A program made the translations under genes and the position numbers. From Bacteroidia bacterium (lineage in GTDB: Bacteria; Bacteroidota; Bacteroidia; B-17B0; Aurantibacillaceae): a stretch of 64,000 nucleotides of DNA. The stretch is taken from the NCBI GenBank assembly GCA_016787895.1, contig JAEUTN010000005.1, positions 62,001 through 126,000 on the forward strand, read 5' to 3'. Below, piece by piece: positions 26,497 through 33,688 of this stretch. Each line of letters opens with the position of its first letter. Within the stretch, counting starts at the first letter, position 1. The notes under the pieces are model-generated. The model saw only the letters and a list, made by a program, of their open reading frames with translations, did no database searches and was not told the origin of the DNA.

Positions 26497-27577
26497 TTGT
26501 TTTTTTGCTCATAAACGGTTTCTCGTAATACCTGTAAACAATATAAGATAGGCCAATGGTGAGTACCCAATAAAAGCCGTACATGAACATAGATAGGACG
26601 GGGTTCGAAGTGTCGAAATGATTGAAGAGGATTTGATACAAAGGCAGGTGCAGTAAATACATAGAGTAAGAGATGCGGCTGATAAAAGCAAAGGGTTTAA
26701 AAGCAAATGGTTCGTGGTTGAGTTGGTCGAGTTGAGGAATCAACAACAACACCAAAAAGGCTGACAGACTAAAATAAAGGGTTCGCGAAAAGGCATAGTG
26801 TTCGTGTATGGCATCTGAAAAATAGGTAAGAAGAAAAAGTCCGCTAACACCTGTAAGAAAAAAAAGCCCTGATCTGTAATTCCATAAACGCGGGACATAG
26901 TATTTTAAATAAGCCGCCAGTAAACCAAAACCCATGGCGTCGAGGCGGGTCGACACCAATTTGCGGTAATACAAGTCCCAGTCCTGATGCGAGGGCAAAA
27001 AATACAGAGAATAAAATCGATAAAGCAGAGGCAGTAGTAAAAATAAAAGTATGCCCACTAACAGGTTTCTTTTTATGCTAACACGTGAGGACCTGAAGCG
27101 GAACACAAGGAAGAGCAAAAGGGGGAACAATACGTAAAACCATTCTTCCACCGCTAAACTCCAGGATTCCCAGAACAGAAAATCAACAGGTGTAAAAATG
27201 TTCTGTAGAAAACAAAAGTAAGTGAGCAGGTAAGTGTTGATCTCCCCTTTCACCAGGGCAAAATGAATAAGCACCAGGTTTATACCCAGAAACAGAAAAT
27301 AATTGGGCAGGGTGCGTCGCCAACGCCTTTGCAGGAAGGTACTGAGCTGTTGAAAGCGAAAATGTTTTTTGTGTTCAATACCGGAGATGATTTGCCCTCC
27401 GATTAAAAAGCCGCTTAGTACAAAAAACAAATCCACCCCATCGGGCAGGGCCAGGTGTTTTAAAACCTTGAAGTGATCTGAAAGTACAGGCAGACTGTGT
27501 TCCAGCACAACAATGAGAATGGCAATCGTCCTTAAGAGGTCGAGACCAAAAATGCGCCGGGATGATTCACCTGTCAT
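26483..27577 (-). CDS. Acyltransferase 3 (OafA/YrhL-like) membrane protein
   Basis: 364 residues, polytopic with about ten hydrophobic segments. The family signature is clear: GLDLLRTIAILIVVLEHS with the catalytic His in the first membrane segment, DGVDLFFVLSGFLIGG, and RRWRRTLPNYFLF. These integral membrane enzymes transfer acetyl or other acyl groups to surface glycans. The substrate cannot be told. The gene is convergent with the SprB-repeat adhesin, with 14 bases of overlap at the 3' ends, and no glycan operon is adjacent. Confidence 0.9.
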   Translation of the reverse strand: MTGESSRRIFGLDLLRTIAILIVVLEHSLPVLSDHFKVLKHLALPDGVDLFFVLSGFLIGGQIISGIEHKKHFRFQQLSTFLQRRWRRTLPNYFLFLGINLVLIHFALVKGEINTYLLTYFCFLQNIFTPVDFLFWESWSLAVEEWFYVLFPLLLFLVFRFRSSRVSIKRNLLVGILLFLLLPLLYRFYSLYFLPSHQDWDLYYRKLVSTRLDAMGFGLLAAYLKYYVPRLWNYRSGLFFLTGVSGLFLLTYFSDAIHEHYAFSRTLYFSLSAFLVLLLIPQLDQLNHEPFAFKPFAFISRISYSMYLLHLPLYQILFNHFDTSNPVLSMFMYGFYWVLTIGLSYIVYRYYEKPFMSKKTISAE

Positions 27578-27684
27578 GACTTACAAGAGCAATTTAGACC
27601 AGGAAATCAGAATAACAAAGTGAAATGGATGAATTTATGTCATCAGGACTTGGTGTTGGTGAAAACACCAACACATACCTTGTA

Positions 27685-29055
27685 CTAACTCATCTTCGCC
27701 ACGGCCTCGATAATATCGTGTTTGGTAATGATGTGCTGATTGCCTCCCATATCACTCACAATAACGGCATTGTTGTCCTTGGTGATGAGTTTGCTCACTT
27801 CTTCAATGCTGGCCTTTTCCCCAACTACCGGAAAGGCCGGTTGCATAACCTGTTTTACTTTTTTGTGGCGGATGTCGTTGTTTTCCATTAAACGCGCAAA
27901 AAGGTGTGAATCGTTCAAGGAACCGATGATCTTTCCTTTTTCGCTTACCGGCAACTGAGAGATGTTGTATTTGTTCATCAAACTCAAAGCCTCACTTACT
28001 TCAGCTTCGGGTTCGATGGTGAGTAATTTTTGGTTTTTGTGATTGGCGATCAAATCAATGGCCCTTGGTTTGCTGGCCTGCAAAAAGTTGCGGTCGCGCA
28101 TCCAATCGTCGTTAAACATTTTTCCCAGGTAGCGTGTACCGTGATCGTGAAAGATGACCACCACCACATCGCCTTTTTTGAACTGGTCTTTCATCTGCAG
28201 AAGTCCTGCCATGGCCGAGCCTGCGCTGTTACCTGCAAAAATGCCTTCTTCGCGCGGGATGCGGCGGGTCATTACAGCTGCATCTTTGTCCGTTACTTTT
28301 TCAAAATGATCAATGATACTGAAATCCACATTGGCCGGTAAAAAATCCTCGCCAATGCCCTCGGTGATATAAGGGTAAATTTCATTTTTGTCCATGATGC
28401 CGGTTTCTTTGTATTTTTTAAATACCGAACCATAGGTATCAATGCCCAGCACTTTGATGTTGGGATTTTTTTCTTTCAGAAATTTTCCGGTACCGCAAAT
28501 GGTGCCTCCGGTACCAACGCCCACAACCAGGTGTGTAATTTTTCCATCGGTTTGTTCCCATATTTCAGGACCGGTTTGTTCGTAGTGCGCCAGGGAGTTG
28601 CTGAGGTTATCGTATTGATTGGGTTTCCAGGCATTGGGAATTTCGTCCACCAAACGTGAGGACACGGAATAATAAGAGCGGGGATCTTCGGGCTCAACAT
28701 CGGTGGGGCACACAATTACTTCGGCTCCAAAGGCGCGCAGCGCATCCACTTTTTCCTTGCTTTGTTTGTCGGTAGTGGTAAAAATGCATTTGTAGCCTTT
28801 GATAACGGCGGCAATGGCCAGTCCCATGCCGGTGTTGCCGCTGGTTCCTTCAATAATGGTGCCGCCCGGTTTCAGGCGTCCGTCTTTTTCGGCATCTTCA
28901 ATCATTTTAAGGGCCATGCGGTCCTTGATGGAATTGCCGGGATTAAAAGTTTCTACCTTGGCGTAAACCTCGCAAGGCAGGTCTTTGGTAATTTTATTAA
29001 TGCGCACCAGAGGGGTATTGCCAATGGTTTCGAGGATGTTGTTGCAGGCTTTCAT
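27685..29055 (-). CDS. Cystathionine beta-synthase-type PLP enzyme with CBS domains
   Basis: 456 residues. PLP fold-type II catalytic domain (~1-330): Lys44 in NPGNSIKDR, the SGNTG loop (72-76) and the phosphate-binding GTGGT (181-185). A pair of CBS domains follows (~340-456), as in eukaryotic cystathionine beta-synthase, where they bind regulatory ligands. The reaction is probably serine (or O-acetylserine) plus homocysteine (or sulfide) condensation; cysteine synthase activity is the alternative. It starts 5 bases after the asparaginase gene stop on the same strand, so they form an operon. No cystathionine gamma-lyase gene is nearby. Confidence 0.9.
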   Translation of the reverse strand: MKACNNILETIGNTPLVRINKITKDLPCEVYAKVETFNPGNSIKDRMALKMIEDAEKDGRLKPGGTIIEGTSGNTGMGLAIAAVIKGYKCIFTTTDKQSKEKVDALRAFGAEVIVCPTDVEPEDPRSYYSVSSRLVDEIPNAWKPNQYDNLSNSLAHYEQTGPEIWEQTDGKITHLVVGVGTGGTICGTGKFLKEKNPNIKVLGIDTYGSVFKKYKETGIMDKNEIYPYITEGIGEDFLPANVDFSIIDHFEKVTDKDAAVMTRRIPREEGIFAGNSAGSAMAGLLQMKDQFKKGDVVVVIFHDHGTRYLGKMFNDDWMRDRNFLQASKPRAIDLIANHKNQKLLTIEPEAEVSEALSLMNKYNISQLPVSEKGKIIGSLNDSHLFARLMENNDIRHKKVKQVMQPAFPVVGEKASIEEVSKLITKDNNAVIVSDMGGNQHIITKHDIIEAVAKMS

Positions 29056-29060
29056 GCGTG

Positions 29061-30113
29061 TTATTGATGTAATTGAAGGGAAACTTCGGTGGTGAGTTCA
29101 CCCCGTAAATTTTTAATTAATTGGTCTTGTACTTGTTTTGGTTTGAGTTTTTGTCCGAGTAAAAACATGAGTTTGGTCACCGCGCTTTCAAAGGTAAGGT
29201 CGGCCCCGCTCACTACACCCATTTTTTTGAGTTGAGAAGAGGTTTCGTACATGCCTTGAATCACTCGTCCCTCGCGACATTGGGTGATGTTTAAAATCAC
29301 AATACCCTTTTGAATGGCCGCTTTTAGTTCATTGATAAACCAGGGCTCTGTACTGGCATTTCCGGCCCCGAAGGTTTCGATGACCAGGGCTTTGATGCCG
29401 GGACTGTGAATAATGGAGGACGTAATTTTTTTACTAATGCCGGGGAACAGTTTAAGTACAGCAATGTCATTGTTTAGTTCGTAATGCACCCTGAGTTTTT
29501 TACCATTGGGTTTGGTCAGGGCCGCGTAGTTATATTGTATGTTAACACCCGCTTCGGCAAGGGCCGGATAGTTCGGCGATTTAAACGCGTCGAAATGCGC
29601 GCTGTTGTATTTAAAGGTGCGGTTGCCCCGGTACAATTTATATTCAAAATAAATGCAGACTTCGCTGACTACAGGTTTGCCCTTTTCTTTAGCGGCGGCA
29701 ATTTCGATTGCGGTAATCAGGTTTTCTTTTCCGTCGGTTCGTATAACACCTATGGGCAGTTGCGAGCCGGTGAGCACAACGGGCTTGGCTAAATTTTCAA
29801 GCATAAAACTCAGGGCCGAGGCGGTAAAACTCATGGTGTCGCTGCCGTGCAAAATCACAAAACCATCAAAGGTGCTGTAGTTTTTTTCGATGAGTTTGGC
29901 CAGTTCCTGCCACACACGGGGGTGCATGTTGGAAGAATCAATGGGTTCGTTGAAAGCAATAGCCGAAAGTTCGATATCGAATTTGCTCAGCTCGGGAATT
30001 TGCCGGCTGAGGGCTTTAAAATCGAAAGGCTTAAGTTCGCGGCTGCGCGCGTCCTGCATCATACCGATGGTACCTCCGGTGTAGATCAATAAAACCGATG
30101 CTGCTTTACCCAT
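29061..30113 (-). CDS. ansA: Type I (cytoplasmic) L-asparaginase
   Basis: 350 residues, no signal peptide. Catalytic motif one is YTGGTIGMM (Thr12), motif two is LHGSDTMSFTASAL with Thr93 and Asp92, followed by LTGSQLPIG. The enzyme hydrolyses L-asparagine to aspartate and ammonia. It heads a two-gene transcript with the cystathionine beta-synthase-type gene 5 bases downstream. TACATTTG (30122-30129, read on the minus strand) sits just ahead of the ATG as a likely -7 element. The terminator of the DUF3127 gene lies directly upstream, separating the two units. Confidence 0.92.
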   Translation of the reverse strand: MGKAASVLLIYTGGTIGMMQDARSRELKPFDFKALSRQIPELSKFDIELSAIAFNEPIDSSNMHPRVWQELAKLIEKNYSTFDGFVILHGSDTMSFTASALSFMLENLAKPVVLTGSQLPIGVIRTDGKENLITAIEIAAAKEKGKPVVSEVCIYFEYKLYRGNRTFKYNSAHFDAFKSPNYPALAEAGVNIQYNYAALTKPNGKKLRVHYELNNDIAVLKLFPGISKKITSSIIHSPGIKALVIETFGAGNASTEPWFINELKAAIQKGIVILNITQCREGRVIQGMYETSSQLKKMGVVSGADLTFESAVTKLMFLLGQKLKPKQVQDQLIKNLRGELTTEVSLQLHQ

Positions 30114-30121
30114 GTGTGCTA

Positions 30122-30129
30122 CAAATGTA
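30122..30129 (-). promoter_or_regulatory. -7 element of the asparaginase operon
   Basis: TACATTTG on the minus strand matches TAnnTTTG and ends 8 bases before the ATG at 30113. A TTG 15 bases further upstream lies inside the neighbouring terminator stem and is slightly too close for a standard -33 element. Confidence 0.4.
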
Positions 30130-30133
30130 CTTT

Positions 30134-30169
30134 AAAAAAAGATGCAAGGCCTTTTGGGGTCCTTGCATC
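30134..30169 (-). terminator. Rho-independent terminator of the DUF3127 gene
   Basis: Nine-base perfect stem GATGCAAGG / CCTTGCATC (30141-30149 with 30161-30169), an 11-base loop and, on the minus strand, a run of seven T. It lies 20 bases beyond the DUF3127 stop. Confidence 0.85.
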
Positions 30170-30188
30170 CATAAGATACGTGTTGAAT

Positions 30189-30581
30189 TTAGAACGGCAG
30201 ATCGTCGTTGTCGTTGATGTCTGAATTAAACACCGGACTGGCCGAAGTGCTTTCTGTGTTCTGGCGTGGGGCCGCTTGTGCCTGTGAAGGGCTTGGGGCG
30301 CCGGATTGCACTTTTTCAATTCTCCAGGCTTCGAGGGTGTTAAAATACTTCACGCCCTGAGGACCATTCCATTCTCTGCCGCGCAAATTAAATTGTACAC
30401 GCAGTTCATCTCCTTCACGGTAGCTGTCAAGCATGCTGCATTTGTCCTGCGTTACCTGAAAACTCACGTGCTGAGGGTAAGGGGTGTTGGTTTCTGTGGT
30501 GAGAATAAACTCACGTTTCTGAAATCGATCGCTCACGCGCTGCGTGTCGAACTTTACTTTAAGAAGGCCGATTACTTCCAT
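30189..30581 (-). CDS. DUF3127 OB-fold protein with SSB-like acidic tip
   Basis: 130 residues. The first ~90 match DUF3127, a small OB-fold family of Bacteroidota: MEVIGLLKVKFDTQRVSDRFQ at the start region, then FVLTTE-like strand FILTTETNTPYPQHV, GDELRVQFNLRGREW and YFNTLEAWRIE. The rest is a low-complexity Pro/Ser/Ala/Gln linker ending in DINDNDDLPF, which looks like the conserved C-terminal tip of single-stranded DNA-binding proteins (DDDIPF). That tip recruits repair and replication partners in SSB. This suggests a single-strand DNA or nucleoid role, although the family is uncharacterised. It is a single-gene unit with its own terminator. Confidence 0.85.
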   Translation of the reverse strand: MEVIGLLKVKFDTQRVSDRFQKREFILTTETNTPYPQHVSFQVTQDKCSMLDSYREGDELRVQFNLRGREWNGPQGVKYFNTLEAWRIEKVQSGAPSPSQAQAAPRQNTESTSASPVFNSDINDNDDLPF

Positions 30582-30855
30582 GATATATTGATTTTATAAT
30601 TTACGCTTTTATCCCACTAAATTAAGAACTAATTTTTGCCTGTACCATTTAGTTTTCAAATGAAAGTAACACTCAGGAAGGGGCTACTGAATTGGTTTTC
30701 AGTTCCTTTTGAAATGAAAAGCGGGGCCTGGCTTTCATTTAGTGAATCGGCTATTTAAAGAAGGCCGTTTTTTAATCAAAGTCTGAGCGCGAATAGGATA
30801 AAATAAAAAAAAGCCGCCCCTGAGGGAACGGCTTCCATTAAAGCGTTCAAATAAA
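30582..30855. other. Intergenic region
   Basis: Nothing coding seen. It contains the terminator of the TRL-like lipoprotein gene at 30803-30836. The remainder is AT-rich upstream sequence of the DUF3127 gene, with no clear TAnnTTTG. Confidence 0.5.
30803..30836 (-). terminator. Rho-independent terminator of the TRL-like gene
   Basis: On the minus strand: AAGCCG / CGGCTT outer stem extended by TCCC/GGGG pairing around a 3-4 base loop (30811-30834), followed by eight T. It is ~20 bases beyond the stop of the 30856 gene. Confidence 0.85.
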
Positions 30856-31140
30856 TTATTCTCCTGATACAATTGTTTTTTTCGACCAGAAGAAAGGATA
30901 AACTGCAAAGGTCTTTTCATCAATGGTTGCTATTTTTGTAATACCACCATTTTTAGCAGCGGTTAATACACTGTGATCAGCTCCAAAACACAAACCAAGC
31001 ACCCATTTTGCTTTGGCTTCACCTACTTTTTTGCCTACTGTATTTGTGGTTGGCGCCATAAGTGGATGAGTAACACTGCATGAGCTTGCAATCAGAAGTG
31101 CCGAACAAACAACGGCAAGGGTTTTCATTTTTTTGATCAT
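30856..31140 (-). CDS. TRL-like small lipoprotein
   Basis: 94 residues, starting at either 31140 or an internal ATG at 31128. A lipoprotein signal with lipobox IASSC places it on a membrane with Cys21 as the acylated residue. The mature part matches the TRL-like family: VGLCFG-type centre (WVLGLCFGADHSVLTAAKNGGITKI), followed by a short strand pair. Family members are small lipoproteins of unknown function, often expressed in clusters or next to tRNA genes; no tRNA gene is seen here. It has its own terminator. Confidence 0.82.
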   Translation of the reverse strand: MIKKMKTLAVVCSALLIASSCSVTHPLMAPTTNTVGKKVGEAKAKWVLGLCFGADHSVLTAAKNGGITKIATIDEKTFAVYPFFWSKKTIVSGE

Positions 31141-31224
31141 AATTCTATTTTGTTAGGTCTTACTCGTATGGCTTTTCAGTGACGCCCCGTTTTTCAGTGG
31201 TTTCTGGACTCCAGCATATAGCGT

Positions 31225-31896
31225 TTAATTTTGCTTTTTTACCTTTCGTTTGGTCACCTTCATTACGCCGTTCACGTAGGTGGTATCCATTACAAAATCG
31301 TACTTGCTGTTGGATTTCTCGGGCTTGGCAGCCTTTTCTTCTTTGGGTTTATTTTCTTTGGTCTCCGGAGCAGGGGTGTTCTCAGCTGTTGTGCTGGCAG
31401 TTGATTGAGCAGCCGGGGCCGGTTTTTCTTTGGTTTTTTTCTCCTTAGCCGGAACAGCTGTAGCTGCAGCTCCGGTGGCTGCCGCCGCAGGAATAACGGC
31501 AGGTACAGAAGGAGAAACAGCTGTTGCACTTGCTGCGTCTTTATAAGTATACACAATATCGGCCATGGAACGTTGAGACTTAGCGCCTTTTTTAGGACCA
31601 ATAAAGGTGATGTTGATCAGCTCCCTGGCTTTTCGGTTCACGATAATAAACAACTCATCGCAACGCTCCTGGGAGTATTTTTTAAATTGAGCATCGTTGT
31701 AATAGGAAATCACCTCTATGTCCACTTTTTTACCGTTCAGGCTTTTGGCCCATTTGGCTATTTTGGCCTCCGTGGAGTCAAGAATTTTGGTTTCCAAACC
31801 TCTGTAATAAATATGCAGGGTGTCGGTTTGGCTAAAGCCTTTCATAGAAAAAAGGACAAGGCTGAAAATTAAAAAAGCAAATCGTTTGGTTATCAT
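31225..31896 (-). CDS. Secreted protein with degenerate OmpA-like fold and Ala/Lys/Pro/Glu-rich region
   Basis: 223 residues with a signal peptide (ending GFSQ). Residues ~24-110 form a beta-alpha-beta-alpha pattern reminiscent of an OmpA-like domain (VDIEVISYYNDAQFKKYSQERCDELFIIVNRKAREL), but without the conserved D and R residues that bind peptidoglycan. Then ~85 residues of low-complexity sequence rich in Ala, Pro, Lys, Glu and Thr, followed by a conserved-looking end (YDFVMDTTYVNGVMKVTKRKVKKQ). I do not recognise a named family. It probably sits in the periplasm and may contact the cell wall. Confidence 0.6.
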   Translation of the reverse strand: MITKRFAFLIFSLVLFSMKGFSQTDTLHIYYRGLETKILDSTEAKIAKWAKSLNGKKVDIEVISYYNDAQFKKYSQERCDELFIIVNRKARELINITFIGPKKGAKSQRSMADIVYTYKDAASATAVSPSVPAVIPAAAATGAAATAVPAKEKKTKEKPAPAAQSTASTTAENTPAPETKENKPKEEKAAKPEKSNSKYDFVMDTTYVNGVMKVTKRKVKKQN

Positions 31897-31964
31897 GGGT
31901 AGGAGTTTAATGGATGAAATTTAAATCGTGTGAAAATAAAAAACTATGTGGAAACCACCAAGAT

Positions 31965-32816
31965 TTATAACAAAACCATCAAAGCCTCAATTACCCGATT
32001 GTTTTCGAGAAGTGTTTGGGCAAACCGGTGCTGTTCGTTGATGTCTTTAAATTCGGGCAGGTTTTTTTTGTGGGTTTTAACATCTTCAGGTCCGGGCAAG
32101 TGTTCAACACTGGCGAGTAAACCAAGGTTGTTGCCGCTTAATACGGTGCTGTTGCGAATGTGTTCGGGCAAAGCATCAATTCCAATTCCTATGGTGGTGA
32201 TGGGTTTTTGCACTTCAAACAAAGCCTCTCCATGAGCACGGCAGTACCAGTTATCCCCCATGCGGGCCACCAGGTCCATTTTGCGCGTGTCGATTTGGTT
32301 TTCGGCATTTACTACCGCTTCGCTGATGTGTATGCGGATAATCTCGCAAATCACCAGATTGCCTGCACCCCCGGCCTTACCCAGTTCTTTCACTTCTATC
32401 ACTTTGCACTCCATTTGCACCGGACTTTCCTTTACCCTGAAGGGTTTTACCAATTCAGATGCCAAAGGTGTAAAACCTGTTTTTATAAATTCGTTCACGC
32501 CTTTTGGAAAAGGAGAACTGGAAAGACTGGTTTGCTGCACCATGTCGTAAGTCACAACATTGATGACTACTTCAGGAACTTCTAATACATTCAGTAATGT
32601 GTCTTTGGGCGCACCGGTACGTCCGCTGTATGCCGGCGAAAACACAGCTATGGGAGGGTTGGAAGAAAATAAATTAAAAAAACTAAAGGGGGAGAGGTTG
32701 GGTTCTCCGCTTTTGCTGATGGTGCTGGCAAAACAAATGGGACGGGGCGCAATGGCGTTCTGCAGGTATTTTTGCAGAACCGGCACCGTAAGGTCTTTGG
32801 GATTGATGCTAAACAT
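31965..32816 (-). CDS. Flavin reductase-like domain protein
   Basis: 283 residues, cytoplasmic. The FMN-binding split-barrel of the flavin reductase-like family covers ~10-190, with AIAPRPICFASTIS, NLSPFSFFNLFSSNPP and DTLLNVLEVPEVVINVV. Such proteins bind FMN or FAD and reduce flavins using NAD(P)H, or act as uncharacterised oxidoreductases. The C-terminal ~90 residues are an extension often seen in Bacteroidota members. It stands alone; the 31225 gene lies downstream on the same strand with a 68-base gap. Confidence 0.85.
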   Translation of the reverse strand: MFSINPKDLTVPVLQKYLQNAIAPRPICFASTISKSGEPNLSPFSFFNLFSSNPPIAVFSPAYSGRTGAPKDTLLNVLEVPEVVINVVTYDMVQQTSLSSSPFPKGVNEFIKTGFTPLASELVKPFRVKESPVQMECKVIEVKELGKAGGAGNLVICEIIRIHISEAVVNAENQIDTRKMDLVARMGDNWYCRAHGEALFEVQKPITTIGIGIDALPEHIRNSTVLSGNNLGLLASVEHLPGPEDVKTHKKNLPEFKDINEQHRFAQTLLENNRVIEALMVLL

Positions 32817-32844
32817 GGAGCGAAGGTACGATTCGGGAGGGAAG

Positions 32845-32872
32845 ATTCAATATTCAATATTCAATATTCAAT
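32845..32872. repeat. Four tandem copies of ATTCAAT
   Basis: The 7-base unit is repeated exactly four times just upstream (in gene direction) of the flavin reductase-like start at 32816, with a fifth degenerate unit following. It could vary in length by slippage. Confidence 0.9.
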
Positions 32873-33060
32873 AATTGATATTCGAGATTGAGGGGGTTGG
32901 ATGCTGCAATTTGATAAGGATGTTTTCTAAAGACATGAATTTCACGATTATTTGGTGCTGCGACACTATTTCGTTTTTTCTAAGTCCAATTATGCTCTTG
33001 AGCGCAAGGATACGATTAGTAGTTCAATTGCCTTCTTCGGTTCGGGTTTTTGGTACAGCG

Positions 33061-33600
33061 TTAATTTTTAGCGCGTTTATAATGAAGTTGAGTGAGTCCT
33101 TTTTCAAATGATTTTACAGAAATAAGTTCAAGTTTTTGTTCAGGTCTGTTGTCCTTAAACAGTTTTGTTCCGTTACCAACTAAAATTGGAATAATAGAAA
33201 TAATAAACTCGTCAATAAGGTCGTGTTTAAGAAGTTCGTTTACTATTTCTGCTCCACCGTCGCAAAATATATTCTTTCCTTTTTCGGTTTTAAGTTTATC
33301 AACAAGTGCTTTAAGATCCTCAGTATAAAACTTCACCGATCCTATGTTCGGTCTTGGTGTTCGGGTTATGATATAAGCATTTTTGTCAGCGTGCGGAAAG
33401 TCAAAACCCATGGAAATTACCTTGTCGTAGGTTTTTCTTCCAACTACGACTGTGTCCACTGTTTTTATGAAGTCGGCATACCCATAGTCTTGTCCTTCTT
33501 GTTCTACAATTGAAAGAAAATCAAGATCATCATTCGGTTTTGCAATGTAACCATCCAAACTTGTTGCTATGTATACTATTACTTTTCTGTCTGTTGTCAT
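33061..33600 (-). CDS. Dihydrofolate reductase-family (RibD C-terminal-like) protein
   Basis: 179 residues. The RibD_C/DHFR-like fold is shown by VIVYIATSLDGYIA at the N-terminus, VVVGRKTYD, IFCDGGAEIVNELLKHDLIDEFIISIIPILVGNGTKLF and a C-terminal SVKSFEKGLTQLHY. Members are NADPH-dependent reductases of unknown substrate, distinct from true DHFR. It lies between the flavin reductase-like gene and a TonB receptor, all on the minus strand, but gaps of 244 and 88 bases argue for separate units. Confidence 0.88.
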   Translation of the reverse strand: MTTDRKVIVYIATSLDGYIAKPNDDLDFLSIVEQEGQDYGYADFIKTVDTVVVGRKTYDKVISMGFDFPHADKNAYIITRTPRPNIGSVKFYTEDLKALVDKLKTEKGKNIFCDGGAEIVNELLKHDLIDEFIISIIPILVGNGTKLFKDNRPEQKLELISVKSFEKGLTQLHYKRAKN

Positions 33601-33688
33601 GTATTAATTATTTTTTGGTCGTCGGTGATAGCCTGAGGGCTGATTCACCCCTAAATAGAACAAAACCTAAATCATTTCCCTGTCTTTA

